Shown here in pieces: positions 38,179 through 50,625 of a stretch of 64,000 bases of DNA (position 1 is the first letter of the stretch; every line of letters begins with the position of its first letter). Made by a program: the position numbers and the translations under genes. The DNA is from Amyloporia xantha (Eukaryota; Basidiomycota; Agaricomycetes; Polyporales; Adustoporiaceae): NCBI GenBank assembly GCA_036971615.1, contig JAYKKR010000020.1, positions 673,229 through 737,228 on the forward strand, in the 5' to 3' direction. The notes under the pieces were generated by a model. The model was given only the letters and a program-made list of their open reading frames with translations. It searched no databases and had not been told where the DNA came from.

Positions 38179-39100
38179 AGTAGTGTGTACCCATTCCACA
38201 ACGACGCAGTAGAAAAATCATTGTAGTTTATCGAATAGTAGGTGTAATTGTTAATAATTAGCCCTGTTGTCTTTAGCATCTCTAGAATCTAATTCTATCT
38301 CTAACTCAAACTATTCGCCGTCATCTATACCCCTCCGTGCTGTAGCCAAATCTTCAGTATCGCTTTCGTCACCATTCGGGTCCTCTTCATTGAAAGATGA
38401 CGGACCAGTGCCACGGAAAAACATATGTTTTTAGAAGGCAGACTTCAGAGCCTGCGCACAGAGCCTCTACAACATCACCTTTGAGATGATTTCGGTATTT
38501 CGTTATCCTGATCCTTGCACTTGAGAATGTACGTTCGCTAGAGACTGATGTTGCCATGATTGCAAGACAATCACGGGCGAATGAAGCCCAAGTGGGAAAA
38601 TGATGGACACTAATGATTAAAGTATTTCATGTTGTTTGAGTAAGCGATATGCATAATCGAAATCAAAATAGCTGGAGAGCTTATCCCTCCATTGTACAGT
38701 TGTCAATTCATCCGGTATGTCCTCATCGAGGTCGAAGTATTTGCGGAACTCTTTCTCCTGGACCCAAGTATCTGTGTCAGTCTGACGTGATTAAGCACCA
38801 CTTACCAGTTTCACAGTCACATCATCTTCCGAGTCACTTGAGAGATCAGCAACTTTGGCGGCGTAGCACCGTTGTGAAGGAGCCAGCTGGTTTCGCGTTC
38901 GGCTTAGACGATGCTGCGGATGCAGATTGTTCTGAAGCCTTCAATTCCTCGAATTGCGCTTTAACCTGAGCACTCTTCAGTCACAATAGGGATCATTGAC
39001 AGCATGCATGAAAAACCACGTACCATCTTCTTGAGAAGAGCCTGCACTTCTGTATTGAGCGATGAATCATGACGCTCAATTCTTCCGGAAGTAGTATGTG
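38046..39100. mobile_element. hAT transposon remnant
   Basis: The left end CAGGGCCTGG is followed by a G+C-rich imperfect repeat of CCTGGCTT, as in hAT terminal regions. It lies exactly where the left gene copy loses its match to the right copy. A broken hAT transposase is read on the minus strand inside. I could not find the matching right inverted end, so the right border (before 39170) is approximate and the element may be truncated. Confidence 0.65.
38311..39010 (-). pseudogene. hAT transposase C-terminal fragment
   Basis: The minus strand reads a fragment EFRKYFDLDEDIPDEL, and after a frame break the hAT dimerisation domain: FPTWASFARDCLAIMATS, then VSSERTFSSARIRITKYRN and HLKGDVVEALCAGSEVCLL. 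The pattern F-P-x-W/L, A-R-D-x-L-A-I-x-A-T-S, S-x-E-R-x-F-S, and R-x-x-L is that of Dimer_Tnp_hAT. An acidic tail (NGDESDTEDLATARRG) ends at the stop at 38311. The N-terminal zinc finger and the catalytic core are absent. Frames change at least twice, so it is inactive. Confidence 0.75.
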
Positions 39101-39169
39101 AGCCGTTTCACAGCCTCATACCGTGCGGGGGTCTCCCAGGAAATTCAGGAAGGGGGAGAATTGATTAGG

Positions 39170-40260
39170 GCCTATCTACACAGTAAGAATACGGAGTCAA
39201 TATGCAACATTGATACGAACAGAATTTCAGGCAGATTGTGTTCAGTATCATGGTGGCCGCCAAGCAACTGGTCGCTTCCGAGCAGATTGGAAAGTGAATC
39301 CGAAGCGCCCATACTACATCTCATCCACTTCTACTGAACACTCCTTCAAAATACGTCTGACAAGCAAGCGAATGTTCGCATCCACGATTATTATACATTA
39401 TTTCTTACTATGAGCTCAGCAAAAACGCAACCAAGACCTCTCTCCCTTTCCGGTCCTAGACCTCTCCAGCTGGTCGATGGCAACGCATGTCCTTCACCCT
39501 CCACCTCTTCATGCCCTTCACCGACAATCTGCGGGTTGTCTACCCCACCTCCAACCGCGCGGAATGCCAAAGCACGGCGACAGTCCTCCATCTCGTACTA
39601 TGCGAGCGACAACACTCCGACTTGGGACCCTCGATCACCGACCAACGTAGCGGCACCGCCTCTGAAGCGGAGTCTGTCTCTGGGACAGAAGGTGCATGAC
39701 CCAGCCGTGAAGGGGGACAGGCGTAGCCTCGGTTCAGTCGAATCACAGTCGCCGAGAACGGAGCGGGGACCTCTCACTCTGACGGAGAAGTAAGTCCCGA
39801 ATTTGTGCCACATCGCGCACGCACTGACTCCGAACGCGCTTTCCAGACATGCAGACCTGCTGCAGTTTATTGCACAGAAGGAGGCAAAGTGTCTCGAGCT
39901 GCGGTCGCAGCTCGCTATGCACGAAGCCGAGCTCGCGCAGTTGAAGCGTAAGTGGGAGCGCATAGTGAGCCGAGGCATGGATCGCACCACGTCTGTATCG
40001 CCGTTGACCTCACCCGGCACGAATATCGCTGCGCCATTGCCCTCTGCGAACGGGGTTGTTCTTGAAGGCATCAGAGAGGGCGTACGACTACTTGCGTCAG
40101 GGCTGGGCGACCTTTCGTCGTCCCCCGCGTCCGTATCCCCGACGGTGCCAGTGCAAGTTCTACCCGGGATCACGTCCGTCTCCCTCTCGCATGCATCTTT
40201 GAAGCGGGCTCGGGGCCACATGAACACGCAGAGCACGTCGTCTGTGTCGACGGCAGGCAC
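39170..40260. repeat. tandem duplication, right copy
   Basis: This is the partner of 36554-38045, about 2.2 kb to its right, in the same orientation. It includes the promoter flank and the 5' two thirds of the intact gene. Confidence 0.85.
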
Positions 40261-41087
40261 GGCATGGTCGCGATCGACAAGCGGGCGACTATCGCAATCA
40301 TCGGCATCGTCGCTCGCGTTCGACGAGGCGCCGCAGGAACTGGACGAGAAGAACGACGCGTCGGAGCGGAGTGGCAGCATAGATATCTCGCCCGCGAACG
40401 CGCTGCGGGCGGCGAAGCTTCACCGGCGGAAGTCGCGTGATCAGCCGTCGACGATGTCGACCACCCCCCTGCCCGATTCTCCGACTACACCGAGCTGGGG
40501 GTCTCCTATGACCCCTGCGGGCACCTCCCGTGCGGCAAAGCGCGCGAGTGTTAATCTGTCGTCAGGGCTCCCGCCTCCAGCGTCGATACCGGGCATGGGG
40601 GCGCTCACCGTGCAGCCTGTGTCATCGTGGATGGAGACCGTCGGTTCCAGTGTCGGGCGCAAATGGGAGGAATTACAGAAGGGCGAAACGTGCGTGCTAC
40701 TCTTCTTCCTAATACTGAGTATGACCTAACTGTTTCCACAGCTTTACGAAGAACCAGAAGCGCGCCTCCATACTGCTCTCTGACGTTTCCACGTCGTTCT
40801 TCTCTGCACTCGCCTCTCCCGGTGTGTCGTCCGGTACCTCTGTTTCTGTGTCATCCAACCCTTTTGGCGCCACGCTCTCTCCACTGTCCACTTCGCCTTC
40901 TGCCCATTCGCCTATGGTGGCACCTTCCACCAGCACAGGATCATTGTTAGAAGACGACGATGTGACAGAGGGCCTCGGCAGCGTGATGGTCCCAGACTCG
41001 AAGGCACCGTCCAGCTCTGCGAGCAGCGTGAGCTCTCCGGTGGTGGTGAAGGATCAGAATCAGAGCGACGACGAGTGGAACTGGTAG
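39410..41087 (+). CDS. DUF4048-like coiled-coil protein
   Basis: Three exons (39410-39789, 39847-40689, 40742-41087) join in frame to 522 aa starting MSSAKTQPRPLSLSGPR. The first exon is Ser/Pro rich. The second starts at a conserved block, ADLLQFIAQKEAKCLELR, followed by a coiled coil (MHEAELAQLKRKWERIV). This resembles the signature of fungal DUF4048 proteins, whose role is unknown. Later blocks are SWMETVGSSVGRKWEEL and FTKNQKRASILLSDVS, and the C-terminus is acidic (DDEWNW). Both blocks are short conserved islands in a disordered protein, which suggests a scaffold or adaptor; this is an inference. It is the complete member of the tandem pair. Confidence 0.8.
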
Positions 41088-42534
41088 ATCCAGTCCACGA
41101 CCATCTTGCGTGCGTTCTTAAGTTGTATATATCTGTCTTTTACGATATCCCATAGTCGCTAGTCTGGCACTCGATGCATAATGTGTTATACCCTGCAAAC
41201 CGTTCGAGTGTCGGGGTACGTAAGGCTTTCTACAATCTGCATTATTGCTCTTGGTCTATGGCCGACTGTGGTAAACATGTGCATTTGACCGAATCTTGCA
41301 AAGCTGGGTTCTGTGCAGCCAAATCACTGCTCACGAAGTCTAGAATCATCAACAACGAGCCGTATGGTTCGTCCGATGGCTCTCTCCGAGCTTATGATCC
41401 TAAAGGCATGGGAATGTGACATGAACGAGGGTTCACATAAGGTAGCTTTCCATTGTACATGTCGTCTTCATGGGTCGCGCGATTGCTCTTCAGTCAAGCC
41501 CACCATCCTCTCGGATGCCGTCGTTGTATCTCACACTCAATGACCGGTGATGTGTCAATCACATAGGCTGCGTCGTAAGACGGTGGACTTGTTGCTATTG
41601 ATAATGGTGAGCTGTTGGCATTACCATGCGCTCCGGATATCGGACGCCTCGTTTGTCGCTATGATTTCCTGATATTGGAACCGAACCTTAATATCAACTG
41701 ATACGTCCATCTTTGCTCATTTCTTCCGTATCTTTACATCTGACCAGGAACTTAGGTTCCCTAAGACTATGGTATCTACTCCGGTGACCTCCTTACAGAT
41801 CAACTCAGTGCTGTGTACAATGTCACATTCATGTCAACGCCGTCATGTGAGTTGTGCATGTGCTCCTTTTTGCCACCGGTACATCGAAATAACAGATGCG
41901 TTCACGGCCACAATGAATTTGATGCTTCTATCTATCAAGATGTGATCGAACGGGACTCCATATTGTGGCCCAAATTCTCTGCATCGATCAAGATCAAATG
42001 AATGGAAGCATGTACCATTCTAAATACCTTATCCCTGGCCATGTGTCCATCGATTGCATCAGCTGTGTGGGCCATTCACCAAAGATGTGGGACAAGGTTT
42101 GCACAGGTCTGTTGATACGATACTGCAGACAGCACAATTCACCGAAACACTTTTCAGTGCCGTACAAGTTGAGAAAAGTCCACGAGTCGAGCCACGGGCT
42201 TGCTGTCTAGCTCAATGACTAGGACTTGTATGAGGCAAATAAAAATGTTTCATCACGCAGACCAGGATGATCGAGGTTGCGTTAACAGGCACCTTGTGGG
42301 TAATGTCAGCGCTCTGGATGATGTGGTCGTAGATGTGTATTAAGGTTCAGAGCTCAAGCACTCATTGTGTACTTAATGCACTCACCTGCCATGCAGCATG
42401 TCTGTCGCTTCCCGTGAGTCGCCACCAATCTCTAGTTCGCATACGTTTGTTTCCCCGTTTCTGGACGTGTCTACTAGTGCCCTTTATTCAGTTCTCTTTC
42501 ACGGACAGGTAACAGCGTTCTCGATATTGTGTAA
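41088..42534. other. intergenic, no gene recognised
   Basis: The region is AT-rich with short frames only, and holds the promoter of the downstream membrane protein gene. Confidence 0.4.
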
Positions 42535-44749
42535 ATGGATTTCGATATCGCCGACACGGTTGGGACTTTGCTGGTGGGTGTTCTTGTGTCGGCAATGTGA
42601 GTCATTCTTTAATTGGGGAAGCTTTCAATCCGATAATGCCTTGTATCTAGCCTTTTCGGAATCACCAACTTGCAGGTCTACATCTATTTCAAAAATTACT
42701 CTCATGATTCATTCTGGAACAAGGCTATTGTTTGCTCCCTTTGGTATAGCAAATTGACTACACATTTTATGGCATTCTTGATATAACTTACATTTCTTGT
42801 TGAGGTTCATTGATGCGCTCTGTGTCGTATTCACCTTTCACGTCGTGTATTGGTATCTAGTGACAAATTACATGAACCCTGGGGCCCCCGCCTATGTTGT
42901 TTGGAGTTTCAAGGTACGCCACAGTTCATGTTGAGCAGAAATCCAGCCAGTGCAACTGTATCTTCAGGCGCAAGACATCCTAGGTGTTCGTGATCCAAAA
43001 ATATTACTGCTGGTCGTGCTAAGATCACTGACCAATAAGCTATCAGGCGCTGAATATCTCCCTAGTGCAGACGTAAGTGATGTGATTGCCATTCATTTCT
43101 TCAGGGCGTGTTCAAGCTCTATAATCCCTACCCCATAGCTTATATACGGTACGGGTCTGCAAATGTATGTCCTAAATTACATGTATACACAACGTGCTGA
43201 CTGACTATCAAATCAAGTGTACGCTATCGTCCACCAAAATTCCCGCTTCCGTTACGTGCTACCTGCAATCGTTGTAAGCTTGTCCTGAATACTATCTATG
43301 TCACGTCACTCAACTTGTTCTCATCAAGATCGCATTCGTGTGTGCGGGATACGGTGAAGTCCTTTATCTGTTTATAGCCCTGTTGTCGAGGCTAAGTATG
43401 TACGCTCATATTTAGCTGCGACTATAGGTAAGTGATCAGTGACTCTTGACCCGCGTAACTGACGATATATTGTGACAGTGCTTGCATATGAGCTGTGAGT
43501 TCTCTCCTAAGTGCATTATCAGCAGTGCCTCAATATTGAGCCCAATCCAGGACGAAAGGCAATCCAGTGACCGCTATTTCGCTACTCGAGCACCAGGTAG
43601 GCGAACCTTCCTTCGCATTTGTTGTTCGTTTCTGGAGCAAACACTGTTTAAACTAAGAGTATGAATTGTATCGCATATAGTGGATCACGTATTATCCCTT
43701 GTCGACTTGGACGGGTGCCGATACCGTGATTGCTGGGTCTCTCTGTTATCTCCTCTCGGAAAGTCGTACGGGCTATCGTGGGTGAGTCTTCTCGCTCATC
43801 CCTGTATCTTTGGTGTGTCACCGACGTGCGTCGCTGGGATACTATATACTTCTCAGAACGGACTCCATGATTACGATACTCATGTTTTACGCCGTGAATA
43901 CCGGAATCGTGACGAGGTACGCATTGCCCTATACCAAATGGCCCCAAATGTTTTAACTTGTGGCCCTTATCTCAAGCTTGTGCTCCCTCGCGGCAATCTT
44001 TGCTGTAAGTAACCAAAATGATGCAGCCAGAAATCGTTTGCAGCGCTAACTCATGTGCCCTGAAGTTGAAAGCTAGCCCGCACACATTCGTCTTTGCTGC
44101 AATCGAATTTTCGCTGACTAGAGGTTCGCGCGTGTCATAAGATTAATTGTTGCATAGGTCGCTAATTCAGACGCTTTTAGTTTATGTAAATTCCTTCCTC
44201 GCGTTGTAAGTCTGTTTTTCCGTCTGTTGAGGTGTCCACACCGATGGGGCGGTTTTGACGAGCAGGTTCAATGCCCGCAACTCGCTCCGCGTACAGGAGC
44301 CTGGTATCAATCAGGACGTTATCCTTCGCCCACTGGGTACTCTCGCAAGCAATAATACCACTGACCAGAAGGAGCTTGTCTTGTCGCGCAATTCAGTTGG
44401 CAACACCGGAGGTGCTTCCCATGTAGCCACCCACCCACCCATTGGGTGTATTGACATCCGCTACACGAGAAGCGTAGCGATTGGTTATCCTGCTGATGGT
44501 GGAATTGCATACGATGAGGAGCAGAAAGCCAGCATGGAATTGAACCCGCTACCTACCGACCAGACTGCTGTCGCGCTTAGCGACCTACCGCGCAAGCTAC
44601 CCGAAGCGCACATATACATGGACGGCGACAGCGGGAGAGATTCGGAGCGTACGTGGGTTGGGACTGATCGTGTACGTCTTAGTCAACTTGTATTTCTGTG
44701 TCGGCTGATGTTCATGCTAGGCCCTATCGGTGCGCAACGAGGTTCATGA
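42535..44749 (+). CDS. seven-helix membrane protein, DUF6534 family
   Basis: The first exons (42535-42596, 42651-42743, 42805-42913) are secure: MDFDIADTVGTLLVGVLVS, LFGITNLQVYIYFKNYSHD, and WFIDALCVVFTFHVVYWYL with VTNYMNPGAPAYVVW. Middle exons between 42950 and 43680 are harder to join, but include VYAIVHQNSRFRYVLPAIVV. The 3' part gives the DUF6534 domain: DTVIAGSLCYLLSESRTG, RGTDSMITILMFYAVNTGIV, SPHTFVFAAIEFSL, VYVNSFLALFNARNSLR. A hydrophilic cytosolic tail of about 150 residues follows. The family is hugely expanded in Agaricomycetes and has an unknown role, with a receptor-like topology. Exon 4 onward and the final splice near 44672 are tentative. Confidence 0.8.
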
Positions 44750-46062
44750 CAGCTATGTCTGAAGGAGCGAACACCAAAACGCATGGATTAGGACAGGACT
44801 ATATATTAGGAAGCTATAAATATTATCTGTATATCGTTGATGCTCTCGTTCCAATCATCCTTGGCACTCCTTGTGAAGAACACAGCCCGCTGACAATCGG
44901 GCGTAGTGCGGTGTAGTGCGGCGAATGTGAAAGTTTCCTATGACCGTGAGTATTCTCAGTGACGACCGGACGACTTCCAATCTGAGGCAAGTAAGTATGT
45001 GAAACCTTCCCGGGAAATCTTGCCGGTTGTGACCGACCGAGTCCCATCTGTGTCATTAATATTATATTCGAATCACCATGGGTATTCGAAATAAATCAGC
45101 TACTTACTTCTGATAAGACGCTCCGGCCATGGCAAATTCGAATTTGATCACAGGTATGAGAGTGGTGGATTTGACCTCCATCTCCTCGAAATGTTTTGCC
45201 ACGGTCCGAGATAATCCTTAATGACTACAGCACTGCAACGGCCCGCGAAAGCCAGTGGACCAAAGACCGGATGTTGTGGTCAGTTCTGCGTCACTGTCAG
45301 AACCACGATGTCATCATGCCGGATTCCACTGTGTTCCAGGATCTGAGGCGGATCTGCTTATGATTGGAGACGCAAGGTCCCATTTTTCTAGAACAAAAAA
45401 TCCTGAAATCAAGTGAGCGGCAATGTGCGCACTAGTTACTGGAGTACCCTGACCTGCCGTGTGTCCGAACGAATGTTATGGTAATCTGCAAATGTCAGGA
45501 GCAGTTCGGATCGCAAGACAAGAAAGACGCGGTGGTTCGCGCACTCCAATTCCAAGCCCACTCTCTTGGATAATTCTCCGTCCCCAACGATTTCACGGTC
45601 ACGTGGTGGATTTTGGCAGACTGGACAATGCATAATCGACGTGTCCAGTGCTTTTAATCGCTCTAGAAACAAGCGAGAATGTTTCGGTGGTCGAGTCCAG
45701 GGTGTTCTCATAGACATAGGGGATGCTGAGCGTACGACACTATTATTGATGGCAAGCTCAACAATGGAGGCTGGGGAATGGGGGGTGTCAGGACCCGGGA
45801 CACTGCGCTAGCGACTCCTCCGGCGCTTCCAGTGAGCGACTGCCAGGAATAATATGACATCGTGAATAATGCTCGCTTCCTTTCTGGTAGGCTTGATATT
45901 GGGCGACGATATGATAGGCATCGCAGAGTCAGAGACTGCGGTATTGAAAGTTGGGCTTGGGTGCAGGGAGCTCTGGGCGGCCGAGTGGCAGAGCGAGTGG
46001 GAACTTTTTCGGGGTCCTGTATGACGATGCGCTGCGGCTTCCCCAACGGTTCTGGGGGAGCC
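44750..46062. other. intergenic, upstream of desaturase gene
   Basis: No gene was seen. It contains the promoter of the desaturase gene, with a TATA box close to its right end. Confidence 0.4.
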
Positions 46063-46071
46063 GTATATAAG
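46063..46071 (+). promoter_or_regulatory. TATA box of desaturase gene
   Basis: The word GTATATAAG lies about 60 bp before the ATG at 46129, the right place for a core promoter with a short 5' UTR. Confidence 0.55.
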
Positions 46072-46128
46072 TCTTCGCCTGGCGCAGTGCGTATTTCCTC
46101 GCCCCCTGCTATCTTTCCTCCGTCGACG

Positions 46129-47794
46129 ATGTCTTCCGTCGTTCTGACACGACCCGCCTCGCCGGCAAAGGTGTACTCTGTGCCTCCACTCAAGCCCGCT
46201 AAGATGAGCAAGGAGGAAGAGCCCGCCGACATGGACATCCCCGACAACTACGTCGCCTGGACACTCAAAAACCAGAAGGCGCTGCCACCTGTTACGTGGA
46301 ACAACTGGTGGAAAGAGATGAACTATCTGAGTCTGTCCATCCTCACCATTACGCCTACCATTGCCATCTGGGGTGCTTGCTACGTGAAGCTGCGCTGGGA
46401 GACGGCCCTCTGGAGCATATTCTATTATTTCGTGACCGGTCTCGGTAAGTTCTCACTGCTGGTCGACCGTTCAAGCCTGGGCCACGTTTGACTGACTCCA
46501 TGTTCAGGTATCACTGCAGGCTATCACCGGCTTTGGGCCCACCGCTCGTACAACGCTTCAAAACCCCTCCAGTATATGCTCGCCACCGCAGGCGCAGGCG
46601 CAGTCGAGGGTTCCATCAAGTGGTGGTCGCGAGGTCACCGCGCACATCACCGGTACACGGACACGGATCTCGACCCTTATAACGCGCACAGAGGATTCTG
46701 GTGGTCGCATGTCGGGTGGATGATTGTAAAGCCTAGGAGAAAGCCTGGTGTCGCGGACGTCAGTGATCTCAGCAAGAACGAGGTTGTGCGGTGGCAGCAC
46801 CGCTGGTATCTCCAGCTCATCATTAGTATGGGCTTCCTGTTGCCGATGGCCGTCGCAGGGTTTGGCTGGGGAGACTGGGCAGGCGGATTTGTGTACGCGG
46901 GAGCCGCCCGTCTGTGCTTTGTGCATCACGTGAGCCTTTCGTACTTCCAGAATTCCTAACTATTGCTCACGTGTCTCTAGTCGACGTTCTGCGTGAATTC
47001 GCTCGCGCATTGGCTCGGTGAGGCCCCTTTCGACGACAAGCACACCCCGCGAGACCATGTTGTCACTGCGCTTGTCACTATTGGCGAGGGTTATCACAAT
47101 TTCCACCACCAGTTCCCGATGGACTACAGGAACGCAATCAAGTGGTACCAATACGACCCGACGAAATGGTTCATTTGGGTTTGCCAGCAGGTCGGGCTCG
47201 CCAGCCACCTGAAGGTGTTCCCCGACAATGAAGTGCGCAAAGGCCAGCTGACGATGCAGCTCAAGCGGCTCCGTGAGACGCAGGAGGGTCTGACGTTCGC
47301 GCCGGATGTTAACGAGCTGCCCGTGATCAACTGGGAGAGCTGTAAGTTCTATCCGAGTGTCATGCATCCCAAATAGTAATTAATCGCGTGATATAGTCCA
47401 GGAGCAGTCTTCGAAGCGCTCTCTTGTCGTCATTGGTGGCTTCATCCATGATGTCTCCGCATTTATGGACGAGCATCCGGGTGGTCGTCACCTCGTTGCG
47501 AAGAACATTGGGAAGGATGCCACGACGGCCTTCTTCGGTGGTGTGTATGACCACTCGAATGCCGCGCACAATGTATGTCTGTTTCGAACACTTGTACAGC
47601 GTGTGTACTGACTGGGTTTTCCGTAGTGGCTATCGATGATGCGAGTCGGTGTTCTCCACGGTGGCACGCAGCACGGGCTGGATGACAAACTCATCCCCCC
47701 GTCACAACGGTTGCGTATCGCGCGATACAATGAGCTCGGCTCTGGCAATGCATCGTCCACTGCGTGGTCAGACGGGGAGGGTCTCCTCGGGTGA
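46129..47794 (+). CDS. OLE1: acyl-CoA Delta9 desaturase with cytochrome b5 domain
   Basis: Five exons (46129-46444, 46508-46929, 46981-47341, 47397-47572, 47627-47794) join in frame to 480 aa. The enzyme inserts the first double bond into palmitoyl- and stearoyl-CoA in the ER membrane. The three histidine boxes that bind the di-iron centre are present: HRLWAHR, HRAHH, and HNFHH within EGYHNFHHQFPMDYRN. Hydrophobic pairs flank the boxes (LSILTITPTIAIWG and LLPMAVAGFGWG). The C-terminal cytochrome b5 domain has HPGGRHL with a haem-ligand His, and the second ligand region YDHSNAAHN. Fungal Ole1 enzymes share this fused layout and length. No damage was seen. Confidence 0.97.
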
Positions 47795-49083
47795 ACGCCC
47801 GTTTCCACCTTTCAGAGCCTTCCTGGTTGCTTCCAGGCGAGTTGTAGTATAGTAATGTCATGAGATAACGATACAGAGGGCGCGCTTGTGGGTGTAGGAC
47901 GTTTGCTGGGGTAAGGAGCGCTTGTTGATTACTCTCTGAACGATGGTTCGTGTGGATGCTATTTCCTAGATGACTTCGTTACGCAATAGAATAGCTATGA
48001 ACGAGACGAGGAATGTTCTATTATATGCTTGATTTATAAGGGTGATGTGTTCGACGGGAGCATTACTAGTCCACGCAAATGGTCTAGGAACTCCCAGTGT
48101 GAGTCCTTTTGCAGGCTCAGGCTTAGATCAACGGTGACGCGTCAGCGTAGTCTCGAAGGTAGGTAGTTACCTCGTTTCAATGTTCCCAGGTTCTACGTCT
48201 GAGATATCACAGAACTGTTTTGACGGTAGAGCCTGAGTCAAACTTACATGGTGTAGCCATGCATGTAAATATTGAAGCTATAATAGCAGCATACTCGCTA
48301 TAGGCGTACAGTTCTCTAAGCTCGAGGCCTCGGCATCGATCAAGCAAGGGATATGCATACTTGTGTTCTGCGTCCGTCCTCCCCTCCCCTCCAAGGTCAC
48401 TATTTAAGGTCTGCCTACGGGAGACTAGCGTTTACTACAGCGCTAGATTAAAGCATCGTCGGCTTTTACAAAAAATGCGAGATGTAGGACGCCGCTGGTC
48501 CGCACGGGTGTTTCAAATCATATCCGCTGTGTCTGATGCAATTCGTATATTTTGTGGTTTTTGAAAACGCAGCTGAGCATGTATATGTTCCCCACTATGC
48601 GTGTTGTCAAGCAAGGTCTTGCGTCTACAAACGTACTTCGAAACATTAATACCATGGAGACCTGGCAGAACATATATCGTTAAGCTCTACTTATCGTCGT
48701 GTTGCTCTGGTGCTCTCCCAAGGCGTTCCCTAATGTCTTGCTCTAAACCATTTTCACACGGCCGTTTAACAATACACATGCAGGCTGAAACTTCTGACAT
48801 TTTGTCACAACCAAGCGATGATTTCATATATATAATAGTTACAGATTCAGAGCGGCATAACCAGATGACCGCAGACAAGACGCCAGGGAATTAGAATACA
48901 TGTACATGGAGTATGTCAAGTGCGCCAAAACAAGAATAATCCCGAATCATGATAGTCTTGGCCCATCGAAATCATCGTCGCTCAATGGGTCGCGTCCGAA
49001 GTCATGCTTCAGCTATGGCTTTGAAAGGGTCAATCAATGTATGCAGAAAGTATAAATTGGTCATCTGACGGACCCTCTGGCTT
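47795..49083. other. intergenic, no gene recognised
   Basis: AT-rich DNA with only short frames lies between two convergent genes. Confidence 0.4.
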
Positions 49084-50625
49084 CTAAGGCTTCTCACTGA
49101 TCTTGTCCACGGCTGCGAAGTAATCAACGTCTTCGGTTCGGATGAATCTTTTCATCAGAACACGGTTGTGCTGTTCCACTGCAAGCATTGCAGCGAAGAC
49201 CATCATACAGTCTCGCAATGGGAGATCTGGTTCCAAGACGTACTTGCGAACCAGGTCACATCGCATTGTCCATTTCCCTCCATTCCTACTAGTAGGCTGC
49301 AATTCAAAATAGGGGTAGTTCGCGAAGATGGACAACTCATCGCAAGCATAGAACACACTGAAGATAAAGGAAGTTTCTTCAAGTGGTGTTGCAACCCTGC
49401 GCAGGTCGTCTGCGCTGTACATCCGAGTGGCATTGTTGCCCCTCTTTAACATAGTAGGGTAGGGAATCCCATGTTGACGATGATGGAGCATGATGAGCAT
49501 GATGAGCGTGGGATGCAAAACAGTAGTCATTTGCGTGATTGCTTTCGGGCGATTTATTGTTGCTTTCTTGGCTTCTCCGACGAAGATGACAGCGTTGGGA
49601 ATAGGCTGGAAAACTGCGGTTTCATTTTCTCGAAGGCTCTGTGACATGCGTATGGCTTGCGTGCAGAGATCGGGCTGAGCACCTTTAGTTGTCACTGTTA
49701 GACCGTACGGAAGCTGCGCAGCAGCATTTCTTCCAGATTAGGTGTCAGCTAACATATGTGGAACGGAGTAACAGCAGGTGTACTGACGATCGGGTCTCCC
49801 AGATGTCACTGCCAACATCTAGAACTGACAACAGAGCCTTTCCAAGAGTCTTCTCAACACCCATTTCACCTGTATGCGCTTTAGGGTCGGGGGGGTTCAG
49901 TACCTTGAATTCGTTGACACTATAGAGTTGTTGAGGCGCAACGTTCTTTCGGATGTACAGCGCTGGCCGTAATGAAGTGTCAATATCCGGTTCATAATTT
50001 TCTGCAATGAATTCGGGCGAGGTCAACTTCATCCATCCCGCTGGTCTTGTGGTGTCGGCACTATACTTCAAGCCTCTGTATGTATCCACTCGCATTGTGA
50101 ATGCTTTGTCGTTACTTATTAGTTCCTCCTCGTCGCGGGTCACCATCTATATCGATAGAAAAGGAATGTTCACAGAGAGATTGTACTAAAGTAAAGTGAC
50201 TACTCACAAGCTCTTCAGATACTAGTAATTCTTCTAAGTCTTCAAACTTCTTGAAGTCCACGATATATTTCATCCTGAAGATTCTGAGGCGTTCAAGAAT
50301 TTTCGAATTCGGATTTGATTCAACAATCCTGTTTCTGCCTCGAGGGTCAGTTGCATCAGCACGTATGTTCTTCATCAACTGAAATGTCCAGCCTGCTGAT
50401 GTTATGTCCTTCGAGGCTAGTTTACTGTGGAATTTAAAGTTCAGCGGGTCACACACCGCTCATCTCGATGGGATCCGCTTGCCTAGCAGATTTATCAAGC
50501 GCTCTATCAAACCCAAGAGCTGAACGTATACGCTCGAAAGAAATGCTTGTGTCGTTACAGCTTGGCTCCTGTCCAGGATGATCTTTCGTTGGGGGAATGC
50601 TGTCATCTGGCGGTTTAGGTGCCAT
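49084..50625 (-). CDS. uncharacterised family protein, member 1 (possible nuclease fold)
   Basis: I read four exons from the ATG at 50625 (MAPKPPDDSIPPTKDHPG). Splice donors lie near 50457, 50209 and 49788, and the last exon ends at 49084. The product is about 420 aa. Recognisable stretches are KLASKDITSAGWTFQLMKNI, FRMKYIVDFKKFEDLEELL, DVGSDIWETRS, then PNAVIFVGEAKKA followed by MTTVLHPTLIMLIMLHHRQH, FIFSVFYACDELSIFANYP, and VFAAMLAVEQHNRVLMKRF. The strand-like VIFVGEAKK carries an E-x-K, as in PD-(D/E)XK nuclease-fold proteins, but the partner Asp is not certain. Two further relatives follow at 52087 and 55214. No signal peptide or membrane helix is present. Function unknown; the nuclease idea is an inference. 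Confidence 0.6.

Noticed and set aside
45708..46247. 179-codon minus-strand frame upstream of OLE1
   Set aside because: It overlaps the OLE1 promoter and first exon in antisense and has no recognised similarity; it is a shadow.
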